DNA from: DASUAS01 sp963756895
GTDB taxonomy: Bacteria > Actinomycetota > Acidimicrobiia > IMCC26256 > DASPTH01
Reading direction: 5' to 3'
DNA length: 64,000 nt
Assembly: GCA_963756895.1 (NCBI GenBank)
Contig: CAVWPI010000003.1
Location: 1-64,000, forward strand
Position 1 is the stretch's first letter, and the number at the start of each line of letters is the position of its first letter. The notes beneath the pieces were generated by a model. It worked only from the letters and a program-made list of their open reading frames with translations. It made no database searches and had not been told where the DNA came from. This document shows positions 44,409 to 52,523 of the stretch, piece after piece. The translations under genes were made by a program, and so were the position numbers.

Positions 44409-45579
44409 CAGCACCGATCAGCGCGAACGCGCGCAGCGGGTCCGCGCCGGCAAGACCGAGCAGCTCCCGCGCGGCGTAGAGGCGGGCGGGCTGGCCACGC
44501 GCGGTGGAGGGCACCGTCCCCTGCTCGGTGAGGACACCGACGTCGGCGAGGTCGCGCAGCGCGTCGAGGGCCGCCTTGGTCGACACCTGGAGCTCGTCGA
44601 CGAGCACGGTGGAGGTGAGCAGGAGGTGTCGCGGCAGCAGCGTCAGCGCGCGGTACGCCACGGCATCGCGACGTCGCCCGCTCGCAGCGAGGCGCTCGTA
44701 CCACGCGTGTCGGAGCTGTTCCACCTGCGCGACGAGCTCGCGCTGGGCGCGACCACCCCCGATCACCGCGTCGGCGAACCAGCGCACCCAGCCGAGGTGG
44801 TCGTCGAGGCGGAAGCGGACGAGCCCGGCGCCGTATCCGCCGACATCGGCCGCGATCGCCACGCTGACCGGCGGGGGGACGAGGAGGGACAGGCGGCGCA
44901 CGAGGAGCCACGCGATCAGCACGCGTCCGATCCGACCGTTGCCGTCGGCGAACGGATGGATGATCTCGAACTGCGCGTGCGCGATCGCGGCCTGCGCCAC
45001 GGGGTCGAGGTCGACCCGGTTGACCCAGGTGACGAGGTCGTCGAGGAGCGGCCCGATGCGGTCGGCGGGCGGGGTGACCAGGTGGGCGTCGAACGGGCTG
45101 GTGCCCCCGATCCAGCCCTGCTCGTCGCGGATGCGACCGACGTAGCGCTCCGGCGTCGGGCTCCCGGTCATCAGGAGTCGGTGCCAGCGGCAGAGGGTGT
45201 CGACGTCGAGCGCGGCGCCGGCCGTCGAGGCCTCGTCGACGGCCGCGACCATGGCCGCGAGCGCGGCGGCCACCCACGCGGCGGCGTCGGCGGCAGGGTG
45301 CGCCCGTCCGTCCTCGGCGAGGACGACGTCGAGCACGGGCGCGGTGATCCCCTCGATGTACGACGACGCCACGCCTTCGGAACGCAGGAGGAGGCGGGCC
45401 AAGGGCTCGTAGTCCAGCTCGAGGGCCTCGGCGGCCCGCAGCACCTCGGCGACCGCCTCCCCCGTCCGGGTCGCGGTCGGCACGTCGAGGGCCAGGTCCC
45501 GGTCGGCGAGCCGGGCCGGCACGAACGCCGTCGCCCGGCGGCCGTTCCAGACGATCGGCACGTCGACGCCAGCAACCAT
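44409..45579 (-). CDS. Fic-domain AMPylase-like protein with C-terminal winged helix
   Basis: About 390 residues. Residues 72-77 (SSYIEG) match the inhibitory (S/T)xxxE(G/N) helix, here N-terminal. The Fic core HPFADGNGRIGR starts at about residue 208 and has the catalytic His and phosphate-binding residues. The C-terminal 80 residues form a winged helix (LQVSTKAALDALRDLADVGV). Fic enzymes transfer AMP to proteins; the inhibitory helix implies that the activity is controlled. The frame stays open beyond 44400 into the TrmO antisense, so the exact stop (about 44409) is uncertain. ATG 45579 follows GAGGAGAG. Confidence 0.83.
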
Positions 45580-45595
45580 CCGAGTCTCTCCTCGT

Positions 45596-45633
45596 GAATA
45601 CCTTACGGATATGAGTATAGCGGTAAGGTATTC
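45596..45633 (-). promoter_or_regulatory. Fic promoter enclosed by 11-bp inverted repeat
   Basis: GAATACCTTAC (45596-45606) and GTAAGGTATTC (45623-45633) are perfect inverted copies, 16 bp apart. Between them the minus strand has TATACT (45618-45613), a near-consensus -10, followed by the Fic gene's Shine-Dalgarno and ATG 17 bp past the inner arm. A protein bound to both arms would cover the promoter; the Fic winged helix is the obvious candidate. Confidence 0.7.
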
Positions 45634-45651
45634 GGGTGGCGAGGGGCTGGC

Positions 45652-47058
45652 CTACTCGTGCGCCATGTTGACGAACTCGGCCCGCTCCGGGCGGAACACC
45701 AGCCGGGCGGTGCCGGTGGGCCCGTTCCTGTGCTTGGCAATGATGATCTCGGCCAGGGCGCGGTCGTCGGACTCGGGGTTGTACACCTCGTCGCGGTAGA
45801 TGAAGGCGACGACGTCGGCGTCCTGCTCCAGACCTCCGGACTCACGGAGGTCGGCGAGCATCGGACGCTTGTCCTGGCGGTACTCGAGCTGACGGTTGAG
45901 CTGCGAGAGCGCGATCACCGGGCACTCGAGCTCACGGGCGAGGATCTTGAGACCGCGCGAGATCTCCGACACCTCCACCTGGCGGTTCTCCGACCGGCGA
46001 CCGGTGCTGCTCGGCGTCATGAGCTGGATGTAGTCGACGATCACGAGCCCGAGGTCGCCGTGGCGGGCGCGCAACCGACGCGCCTTCGCGCGCATCTCCA
46101 TCACCGTGCAGTGCGGGTTGTCGTCGATGTGCAGCTGCGCCTCGGCGAGCCGGCCGACCGCGTGGCTGATCTTGCCCCAGTCGGTCTCGGTCAGGTTCGC
46201 GGTCCACAACCGGGTGGCGTCGACGCCCGCCTCCATCGCGAGCAATCGCTTCGTGAGCTCGAGCGCGCCCATTTCCATGGAGAAGAAGACGACCGGCTTG
46301 CCGGTCGTCATGGCGACGTTCTTGGCCAGCCCGAGCGCGAGGCTCGTCTTCCCCATGCCGGGGCGGGCCGCGAGGATCACCAGGTTCGACCGCTGCAGGC
46401 CGTGCAGCTTCTTGTCGACCTCGTCGTAGCCCGTGGGCACACCGACCAGCTCGCTGTCGTCGCCGTAGCGCGCCTCGAGCTCGTCGAGGGTGTCCTGCAG
46501 CGCGTCGCGGATTCCGACCATGGAGTCGGAGACGCGCTTCTCGGCCACCTCGAACACGAGGGCCTCGGCGCGATCGAGGGTCTCGGTGACGTCGTCGCTC
46601 TCGTCGTAGCCCATCTCGGCGATGTCGCCGGCGACGCCGATGAGCCGGCGCAGCAGCGCGAGCTCGTTGACGATGCGCGCGTAGTGACCCACGTTGGCGG
46701 ACGCCGGCGTGTTGCCCTGGATCTGCAGCAGCGCGGTGCGACCGCCGATGTTGTCGAGCAGGTCGGCGCGCCGCAGCTCCTCGGCGACGGTGACCGGGTC
46801 GGCCGGCTCACCCTGGCCGTGCAGCGACTGGATGGCCTCGTAGATGTGACCGTGCGCGGGCTTGTAGAAGTCGCTGACCTCGACGTGCGCCTCCACCGCC
46901 GCGGTGATGGCGTCGCGCGAGAGGAGCATCGCCCCCAGCAGCGACTCCTCGGCCTCGAGGTTGTGCGGGGGGACGCGCCCACTCGCGCGCCGACGCACCG
47001 AATCGATCGCTTGCACCACAGCTGTCGTCCCCTCCGCCCCACTAAGCCCGGACGGCAT
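45652..47058 (-). CDS. dnaB: Replicative DNA helicase DnaB
   Basis: 468 residues. The N-terminal domain starts VPPHNLEAEESLLGAMLLSR; the RecA core has ARPGMGKTSLALGLAKNV (Walker A), VFFSMEMGALELTKRLLAM, LGLVIVDYIQLMTP (Walker B) and SQLNRQLEYRQDKRPMLADL, ending DVVAFIYRDEVY. It unwinds DNA at the fork. No intein. ATG 47058 chosen; a GTG three codons earlier is possible. In mycobacteria dnaB follows the rpsF-ssb-rpsR-rplI block, as it nearly does here. Confidence 0.96.
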   Translation of the reverse strand: MPSGLSGAEGTTAVVQAIDSVRRRASGRVPPHNLEAEESLLGAMLLSRDAITAAVEAHVEVSDFYKPAHGHIYEAIQSLHGQGEPADPVTVAEELRRADLLDNIGGRTALLQIQGNTPASANVGHYARIVNELALLRRLIGVAGDIAEMGYDESDDVTETLDRAEALVFEVAEKRVSDSMVGIRDALQDTLDELEARYGDDSELVGVPTGYDEVDKKLHGLQRSNLVILAARPGMGKTSLALGLAKNVAMTTGKPVVFFSMEMGALELTKRLLAMEAGVDATRLWTANLTETDWGKISHAVGRLAEAQLHIDDNPHCTVMEMRAKARRLRARHGDLGLVIVDYIQLMTPSSTGRRSENRQVEVSEISRGLKILARELECPVIALSQLNRQLEYRQDKRPMLADLRESGGLEQDADVVAFIYRDEVYNPESDDRALAEIIIAKHRNGPTGTARLVFRPERAEFVNMAHE

Positions 47059-47521
47059 TGTGTGCTCCACCGCGAGGGTTTGGAAGGGGAACAACGTTGT
47101 GGGTGACGTGGGGACAACCGTCCCCGCCGTCCACAGGCTTGTGGGTCGAGACCGAGCTCACATCGTCGACTGTGCACCAGGGGTGTGACACTCAAGTTGA
47201 CGTCGACGCCCCGCTCCGCAGAAGGCGCTGCTCAGGGCACCGGCATGTGGCCACCGGCACGGACGACGTCGCCGATCCGTGCGCTCAGGTGCGTCCGGCC
47301 ATCCACAGGTGCCGACGCCCGGTCCTGTGCACTGAGCGCCTCGACGCCCCGAGAAATATCTTGCGCCGCAGATCGCGAGCCGAGCATCTCGGACTCCGCG
47401 GTCGAAGACGACGGTCGAGCAAGATGATCGCGGATCACGAGACGCCACGGGATCACCCGGGGCCTCCTGCGGTCGTGCTGGGCGTGCTTCGTCGTGCTGG
47501 TCGTGCTGTGGATCAGTGGCG
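47059..47521. promoter_or_regulatory. Gene-free region upstream of dnaB with DnaA-box-like sites and a hairpin
   Basis: No gene is visible in these 460 bp. Against TT(A/G)TCCACA, two 8/9 matches occur on the minus strand (TTGTCCCCA at 47117-47109, TGATCCACA at 47515-47507) and two 7/9 on the plus strand (CCGTCCACA 47127-47135, CCATCCACA 47299-47307). GGGGAC-AACC-GTCCCC (47110-47125) is a 6-bp hairpin and ACAACGTTGT (47091-47100) a palindrome. GTCGTGCTG-like repeats fill 47472-47508. Likely the dnaB promoter region. Confidence 0.35.
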
Positions 47522-47929
47522 TCAGGTCCCGAGAGCCTTGGCCTTGCCCGCCTCGAACTCGGCGTCGCTGATCACGCCCTGCGCCTTGAGGTCGGCGAGG
47601 CGCTGGATCTCGTCGGCAGTGCTGCCGCCCCCGCTGGTACCGGCGGCCTGCTGGATGTAGGCCTTGGCGGCGGCGTCCTGCGCGGCAGCAGCCTGCTGCG
47701 CGTGCTCGGCCATCTTGTGACCCCGCACGATCAGGTAGAGCAACACCCCGAGATACGGGAGGATGATGATGCCGATCACCCAGAAGGCCTTCGACCACCC
47801 GCTGAGGTCGTGGCTCCGGAACAGGTCGCTGAACACGACGATCAGCAGCCAGATCCAGATGAAGAACAGGAAGAACCACAGCATCGACAGGAAGACCTGT
47901 CCGGTGCCGAAGTCGGAAGCGAGAGGCAT
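47522..47929 (-). CDS. PLDc_N/SHOCT domain membrane protein
   Basis: 135 residues. An N-terminal membrane part (FLFFIWIWLLIVVFSDLFRS, then FWVIGIIILPYLGVLLYLIV) resembles the phospholipase D N-terminal (PLDc_N) domain; an Ala/Gln stretch leads to a SHOCT motif (EIQRLADLKAQGVISDAEFE) at the end. Common in actinobacteria, no set function. ATG 47929 follows GAGGAGAA. Confidence 0.8.
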   Translation of the reverse strand: MPLASDFGTGQVFLSMLWFFLFFIWIWLLIVVFSDLFRSHDLSGWSKAFWVIGIIILPYLGVLLYLIVRGHKMAEHAQQAAAAQDAAAKAYIQQAAGTSGGGSTADEIQRLADLKAQGVISDAEFEAGKAKALGT

Positions 47930-48073
47930 TTCTTCTCCTCGAGACGGTCGGTAGTCCGCGATCGAGGCTACGCCGACCCCTCCGGCAGGCGCCTCCCCCA
48001 ATCAGGATGAAACTACGTCACCGGACGCGTCCGCGCCACCGCGCCGGGAAACCGAGTGTGACGGAGGGCGCGC

Positions 48074-50515
48074 GTGGCAGGGTGGGAGATGGGAACGGTC
48101 CGGTCGCTGGTGCACGACCTGCGCGAGGTCGCGACGCGCGAACGCACCGAAGGCACGACGCGGCGGCGACCCGGCGACGCCGCGCGCGCCGTGCTCGCCG
48201 CGTTGCTGCTGGTGCCGCTGATCCTGCACGCGCACCACCCGACCGCGACCGAAGAAGCAGTCGTCCGGCTCTTCGACTCGATCCCCACCGGCGCGCGCAC
48301 CCTCTTCCTGATCCTCTACCAGCTCGCGGCGCTGTGGGCGGTCGGCCTGCTGGTGGTGACCGTCCTGCTGCTCCGCCGCTGGCGCTCTGGCACGCGACCT
48401 CGCGGTCGCGGCGGCCGCGGCATGGGTCCTCGGACGGCTCATGGCCTTCCTCGTCCACGACGACGGCCTGTGGCAGGCGTTCAGGGTCACCTTCGACCTC
48501 ACCGGTGCGCCCCGCTTCCCGATGGTGCGCCTCTCCGTCGCGGTCGCCACGGTGCTGGTGGCGTCACCCCACCTCGCCCGCCCCACCCGCCGGTTCGGCG
48601 AGGGCCTGGTGGCGCTGCTCGCGCTGTCGAGCCTCTACCTCTCGCGGGGCTTCCCCACCGACCTCATCGCCGCGATCGTGCTCGGGTGGGGTGTCGCCCA
48701 TCTCGTCGAGTGGATCTTCGGCACCCCGGTGGGACGACCGGCACGCCGTCAGGTCGAGGAGGCGCTGTCGAAGCTCGGGGTGCCGGTGACCGACCTCCAC
48801 CTCACGTCCGAGCAACCCCTCGGTCGCGCGGTGTTCGTCGCCGACCGCGCCAACGGCGCGGAAGCCGGCCGCGACGGTCTCGGTCCGGTCCGCGTGATCG
48901 CGCTCGGGCGCGACGAGGCCGACGCCCAGCTCATGTCCCGGGCGTGGCGCTACCTCGCGTACCGCGACGCGCCGCCGACGCTCCTCCCGAGTCGCCGTGC
49001 GCAGGTGGAGTACGAGGCGTACCTGATGCTGTTGGCACGCGACGCGGGCGTCGACGCGCCCCGCGTCGTCGTGACGGGCACGAGTGGGCCGCTCGCACTC
49101 GCTCGTGGTGGAGGAGGTCGACGGCACCGAGCTCTACGAGCTCGACGCCGGAAGCGGTGTCCGACGGTCTGCTCGACTGCGTGTGGACCGAGCTGCGCAC
49201 GCTGCACACGGCGCGCGTCGCCCACGGCAAGCTCGATGCACGCCACGTGCTGATCGACGGCGCCCACTCGACCGGGCCGGTGCGCATCGTCGGCTTCGAC
49301 TTCGCGTCGAGCAGCGCGCGCTTCCGCCAGACCGCGGGCGACGTCGCGCAACTGCTCGCGGCCACGACCGCGGTCGTCGGCGCCGAGCGCGCCGTCGCCG
49401 CCGCGGTGCGGGTGATGGGCAAGGAGACGGTGGCGGCCGCGCTCCCGGTGCTGCAGCCCGCCGCGCTCTCGGGGTGGACCCACGACGCGCTCGGTGGCCG
49501 CGACCAACTCGACGACCGCCTCGACGAGCTCCGGACGGTGGGGGCCACGGCCACCACCACCGAGGCGCCCGAGCTCCGCCGGCTCTTCCGCGTGCAGCCC
49601 CGCAGCCTGTTGATGGCGGTGGGCGCCCTGATCGGGGTGGGCGTGCTGCTGAGCCGGGTCGGAGACCCCGAGGTGTTCTGGGACACGGTCAAGGACGCCG
49701 ACTGGTGGTTCGTCGCGCTGGCGTTCCTGCTCGGCATCGGCACCGACGTCGCCTTCGGCATCACGTTCCTGGGCAACGTGCCCATCCGTCTCCCGGTGTG
49801 GCCGAGCATCGAGCTGCAGTCGGCGATGAGCTTCTCCAACCTCGCGGTGCCGGTCGCGGCCGACACCGCGCTGCAGGTGCGGTTCCTGCAGAAGAACGGC
49901 CTCGACCTCGGCTCGGCGGTCGCGGCCGGCGGGATCCTCAGCTCGGTGTCGGAGATCATCGTGCAGGTCGGGTTGCTGTTCCTGGCCATCTGGCTCGCGC
50001 CCGACTCGATCGACTTCGGCCGCATCGACACCAACCAGATCGTGGTGGTGGTGCTGGGCGTCGTCCTGCTGATCGGCGTGGCGATGGCGGTGATCTTCGG
50101 CGTGCGCCGCATCCGTCACCGCGTGTTGCCACCGATCCAGCGCGCGCTGGCCACGGTGTGGAGCGCGGTGAAGACGCCGAGCCGCCTGGCCCTGTTGATC
50201 GTCGGCAACATCGTCGCCCAGTGCCTGTACGCGGCGTCGCTGCTCGCGTGCGTGGAGGCCTACGGCGCGTCGATCAACTTCTGGACGCTGCTCGCGCTGA
50301 ACATCGGCATCTCGGTGATCGCGTCGCTGGTACCGATCCCCGGCGGCGGCACGGCGGTGTCGGCCGTCGGACTCGCCGGCATGATCACCGCGTTCGGCGT
50401 GCCCGCGGCGGCGGCGTCGGCCGCGGTGCTCACCCACCAGCTCGCGGTGACGTACCTCCCGGCGATCCCGGGTTGGTTCGCCACCAACGACCTGGTGAAG
50501 AAGGGGATGTTGTAG
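48074..50515 (+). CDS. Lysylphosphatidylglycerol-synthase-like membrane protein with kinase-like domain (frameshifted)
   Basis: About 813 residues. N-terminal helices (LFLILYQLAALWAVGLLVVT and more) lead to a cytosolic domain with a kinase-like catalytic loop, RVAHGKLDARHVLID, and a following IVGFDFASSS, like HGDLHxxNVLV and DFG but with Lys for the catalytic Asp. The C-terminal 320 residues are the LPG_synthase_TM flippase domain (PIPGGGTAVSAVGLAGMITA near the end). Frame changes near 48395 and 49100. GTG 48074 follows GGAGG. Probably a lipid transporter regulated by, or fused to, a pseudokinase. Confidence 0.75.
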   Translation: MAGWEMGTVRSLVHDLREVATRERTEGTTRRRPGDAARAVLAALLLVPLILHAHHPTATEEAVVRLFDSIPTGARTLFLILYQLAALWAVGLLVVTVLLLRRWRSGTRPRGRGGRGMGPRTAHGLPRPRRRPVAGVQGHLRPHRCAPLPDGAPLRRGRHGAGGVTPPRPPHPPVRRGPGGAARAVEPLPLAGLPHRPHRRDRARVGCRPSRRVDLRHPGGTTGTPSGRGGAVEARGAGDRPPPHVRATPRSRGVRRRPRQRRGSRPRRSRSGPRDRARARRGRRPAHVPGVALPRVPRRAADAPPESPCAGGVRGVPDAVGTRRGRRRAPRRRDGHEWAARTRSWWRRSTAPSSTSSTPEAVSDGLLDCVWTELRTLHTARVAHGKLDARHVLIDGAHSTGPVRIVGFDFASSSARFRQTAGDVAQLLAATTAVVGAERAVAAAVRVMGKETVAAALPVLQPAALSGWTHDALGGRDQLDDRLDELRTVGATATTTEAPELRRLFRVQPRSLLMAVGALIGVGVLLSRVGDPEVFWDTVKDADWWFVALAFLLGIGTDVAFGITFLGNVPIRLPVWPSIELQSAMSFSNLAVPVAADTALQVRFLQKNGLDLGSAVAAGGILSSVSEIIVQVGLLFLAIWLAPDSIDFGRIDTNQIVVVVLGVVLLIGVAMAVIFGVRRIRHRVLPPIQRALATVWSAVKTPSRLALLIVGNIVAQCLYAASLLACVEAYGASINFWTLLALNIGISVIASLVPIPGGGTAVSAVGLAGMITAFGVPAAAASAAVLTHQLAVTYLPAIPGWFATNDLVKKGML

Positions 50516-50536
50516 CGGACGACCCGCGCGGCTGCG

Positions 50537-50983
50537 CTATTCGGCGACGACGGCCACCGCGACCGCGACGACGACCTCGGCCGGCAGGCGCACCTGCACC
50601 TGGGCGTCGCCCAGCTCGCGGATGGGCTCGTCGAGCACCACCTTGCGGCGGTCGAGCTCGATGCCGGTCTGGGCCTGCACCGCGTCGGCGACGTCGGCCG
50701 CGGTGACCGAGCCGAAGAGCTTGCCGCCCTCGCCGGCGCGGGCCTTCACCTCGATGGTGCGCGAGCCGAGCTGCGCGGCGAGCGCCTGCGACGCCTCGCG
50801 GTCGCGCGTCTCCTTGGCCTCACGGCTGCGCCGCATCGACTCCGCCTGCGCGACCACGCCCTTGGTGGCCTTCATGGCGAGGCCACGCGGCACGAGGTAG
50901 TTGCGGGCGTAGCCGTCGGCCACCTCGAGGAGGTCGCCCTTGCGGCCCAGGGTGTCGACGTCTTCGCGGAGGACGATCTTCAC
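50537..50983 (-). CDS. rplI: Large ribosomal subunit protein bL9
   Basis: 148 residues: MKIVLREDVDTLGRKGDLLE and VADGYARNYLVPRGLAMKAT are diagnostic of bL9; the C-terminal domain (LFGSVTAADVADAV, IRELGDAQVQVRL) is complete, ending in an Ala/Val-rich tail. The GTG start overlaps the rpsR stop by 4 bp. Last gene of rpsF-ssb-rpsR-rplI. Confidence 0.97.
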   Translation of the reverse strand: MKIVLREDVDTLGRKGDLLEVADGYARNYLVPRGLAMKATKGVVAQAESMRRSREAKETRDREASQALAAQLGSRTIEVKARAGEGGKLFGSVTAADVADAVQAQTGIELDRRKVVLDEPIRELGDAQVQVRLPAEVVVAVAVAVVAE

Positions 50984-51450
50984 GCCTCGGCTCCCTCGGT
51001 CTCGACCACCTCGGTGACCTCGGTCTCGACCACCTCGACCTCGGTGACCTCGATGCCGTCGGGCGTCTCCTCCACGTCGACCGCGACGTAGTCGGACTCG
51101 ACGGGTTCGGGCGGCGGCCGGGCGGTGTTCTCGTCGCGGAGCTCACCGCGGTCGCCACGATCGCGACGGCCACCCTTGCGCTGCGTCACCTGACGCACGC
51201 TGTAGGGAAGGAGCGCCATCTCACGGGCCAGGCGGATCGCCTTCGCCACCTGACGCTGCTGCTGGGTGGAGTTGCCGGTGACGCGCCGGGCCCGGATCTT
51301 CGCCCGCTCGGACATGAACCGCCGCAGCAGGTTGACGTCCTTGTAGTCGATCCAGTCCACCTGCTCGGTGTTGAGGATCGACACCTTCTTCTTCTGCGGG
51401 CGGCGCCGGTCGGCCGCCGCGCTCTTGCTGTTGCGTCGTTCACGTGCCAT
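50980..51450 (-). CDS. rpsR: Small ribosomal subunit protein bS18 with long acidic tail
   Basis: 156 residues, about twice the usual 75-90. The core (about 22-88) is standard: VDWIDYKDVNLLRRFMSERA, KIRARRVTGNSTQQQRQVAK, AIRLAREMALLPY. From about residue 100 a Glu/Val/Thr-rich tail (VEETPDGIEVTEVEVVETEV and on) is strongly acidic, opposite to the basic core. No frame change separates them. GTG of rplI overlaps its stop; ATG abuts the ssb stop with GAGGAG as Shine-Dalgarno. Confidence 0.95.
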   Translation of the reverse strand: MARERRNSKSAAADRRRPQKKKVSILNTEQVDWIDYKDVNLLRRFMSERAKIRARRVTGNSTQQQRQVAKAIRLAREMALLPYSVRQVTQRKGGRRDRGDRGELRDENTARPPPEPVESDYVAVDVEETPDGIEVTEVEVVETEVTEVVETEGAEA

Positions 51451-51963
51451 CTAGAAAGGCTCCTCGCCGTAGTCGGCGTAGTTGTTCTCGGCCGCGGGCT
51501 TGGCGCCGCCACCGCCACTTCCGCCGGCGTTGCCGCCGCCACTTCCGCCGGCGTTGCCGCCACCGCCAGCTCCGCCACCGAAGTCGCCGCCACCGCCACC
51601 GCGGCGCTCGTTGCGGGTGACCGTGGCCGTGGCCCAGCGCAGGCTCGGACCGACCTCGTCGGCCACGATCTCCACGACGCTGCGCTTCTCGCCGTTCTCC
51701 GTCTCCCAGCTGCGCTGCTCGAGGCGGCCGCTGACGACCACGCGCGAGCCCTTGCCCAGCGATTCCGAGACGTTCTCGGCCATCTCGCGCCAGCAGACGA
51801 CGTTGAAGAAGCTGGTCTGCTCCTCCCACTCGTTCGACTGGCGGTTCTGCCAGCGACGGCTCACCGCGACGCCGAACGACGCCTTGGCGGCGCCGCCGGT
51901 GGTGTAGCGGATCTCCGGGTCGCGGGTGAGGTTTCCGATGATGGTGACCGTGCTGTCGGGCAT
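51451..51963 (-). CDS. ssb: Single-stranded DNA-binding protein
   Basis: 170 residues. The OB fold (MPDSTVTIIGNLTRDPEIRY, FFNVVCWREMAENVSESLGK, VVVSGRLEQRSWETENGEKR) is followed by a Gly-rich linker with two tandem GGNAGGSG-type units and the acidic tip YGEEPF, a short variant of the usual DDDPPF/EEIPF tail that recruits partner proteins. ATG 51963 follows GGGAGGAAGG. Confidence 0.96.
   Translation of the reverse strand: MPDSTVTIIGNLTRDPEIRYTTGGAAKASFGVAVSRRWQNRQSNEWEEQTSFFNVVCWREMAENVSESLGKGSRVVVSGRLEQRSWETENGEKRSVVEIVADEVGPSLRWATATVTRNERRGGGGGDFGGGAGGGGNAGGSGGGNAGGSGGGGAKPAAENNYADYGEEPF
51514..51561. repeat. 24-bp tandem duplication in the ssb linker
   Basis: Two perfect head-to-tail copies (51514-51537, 51538-51561), each coding for a GGNAGGSG-type unit in the SSB linker. 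In frame, so likely tolerated as linker length variation. Confidence 0.85.
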
Positions 51964-51976
51964 TGGCCTTCCTCCC

Positions 51977-52306
51977 TTATGCGTCCGACACGCCGGACCC
52001 GGCGAGGTTCCCGTAGACGTGCTCGGGAATCCGCAGGACCTTGTGCCGGAGGACTTCGTCAGCAAGGGAGAGGTTCCGGTGCAGCTCGTCCATCGCCGCG
52101 GGCTCGGCCTTCGCCTGGAAGACCACGTAGTAGCCCTCCCAGCGGTGCTTGAGCTCGTACGCGAAGCGTCGCTTGCCCCAGTAGTCGATCTGCCCGGGCT
52201 CGGCGCCCTTGGACTGGATCAACTCGACGGAGCGGGCGACCGCGGACCGGATCGTCTCCTCGTCCAGCTCCGCGTCGAAGATGACCATGACCTCGTACGG
52301 CCTCAT
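51977..52306 (-). CDS. rpsF: Small ribosomal subunit protein bS6
   Basis: 109 residues, complete. MRPYEVMVIFDAELDEETIR, IDYWGKRRFAYELKHRWEGY and VLRHKVLRIPEHVYGN fit bS6. ATG 52306 follows GAAGGAGG. First gene of the operon; bS6 pairs with bS18 in the ribosome. Confidence 0.97.
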   Translation of the reverse strand: MRPYEVMVIFDAELDEETIRSAVARSVELIQSKGAEPGQIDYWGKRRFAYELKHRWEGYYVVFQAKAEPAAMDELHRNLSLADEVLRHKVLRIPEHVYGNLAGSGVSDA

Positions 52307-52324
52307 GGGCCGACCTCCTTCGGA

Positions 52325-52371
52325 CCGTGGCTCGGGCCACGGGCGACCGCCTGACCCCGGTAGGGCCGGGG
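52325..52371 (-). promoter_or_regulatory. rpsF leader hairpins
   Basis: In the rpsF 5' leader, CCCCGG-CCCTA-CCGGGG (minus strand, 52371-52355) and CCGTGGC-CCGA-GCCACGG (52342-52325) form two stable hairpins just before the Shine-Dalgarno. In other bacteria S6:S18 binds such a leader to limit its own synthesis; that role here is inference. Confidence 0.45.
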
Positions 52372-52380
52372 CGACGGGCG

Positions 52381-52410
52381 CAGGTGTGCAATTGACAGGT
52401 GTGCAATTGA
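52381..52410. repeat. 15-bp perfect tandem repeat upstream of rpsF
   Basis: CAGGTGTGCAATTGA occurs twice head-to-tail (52381-52395, 52396-52410), about 75 bp upstream of the rpsF ATG, in the likely promoter or leader. The AT-rich core stands out from the GC-rich surroundings. Confidence 0.85.
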
Positions 52411-52523
52411 ATCGAGCGGGTCAGGCTAGCAGTCGCTCATCGACACGGATCTATCGGTGAGGACCCTACAGCGGGGGTGTGACACCGACGAGGGCCGATC
52501 GCGGAGCCGCGTTCACGACCCGC

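Noticed and set aside
45652..47058. Intein in dnaB
   Set aside because: The Walker A and B and later motifs are continuous at normal spacing in a 468-residue protein; no insertion is present.
47059..47521. Chromosomal replication origin
   Set aside because: DnaA-like sites are present, but there is no AT-rich unwinding region and no dnaA, dnaN, gyrase or rpmH gene nearby.
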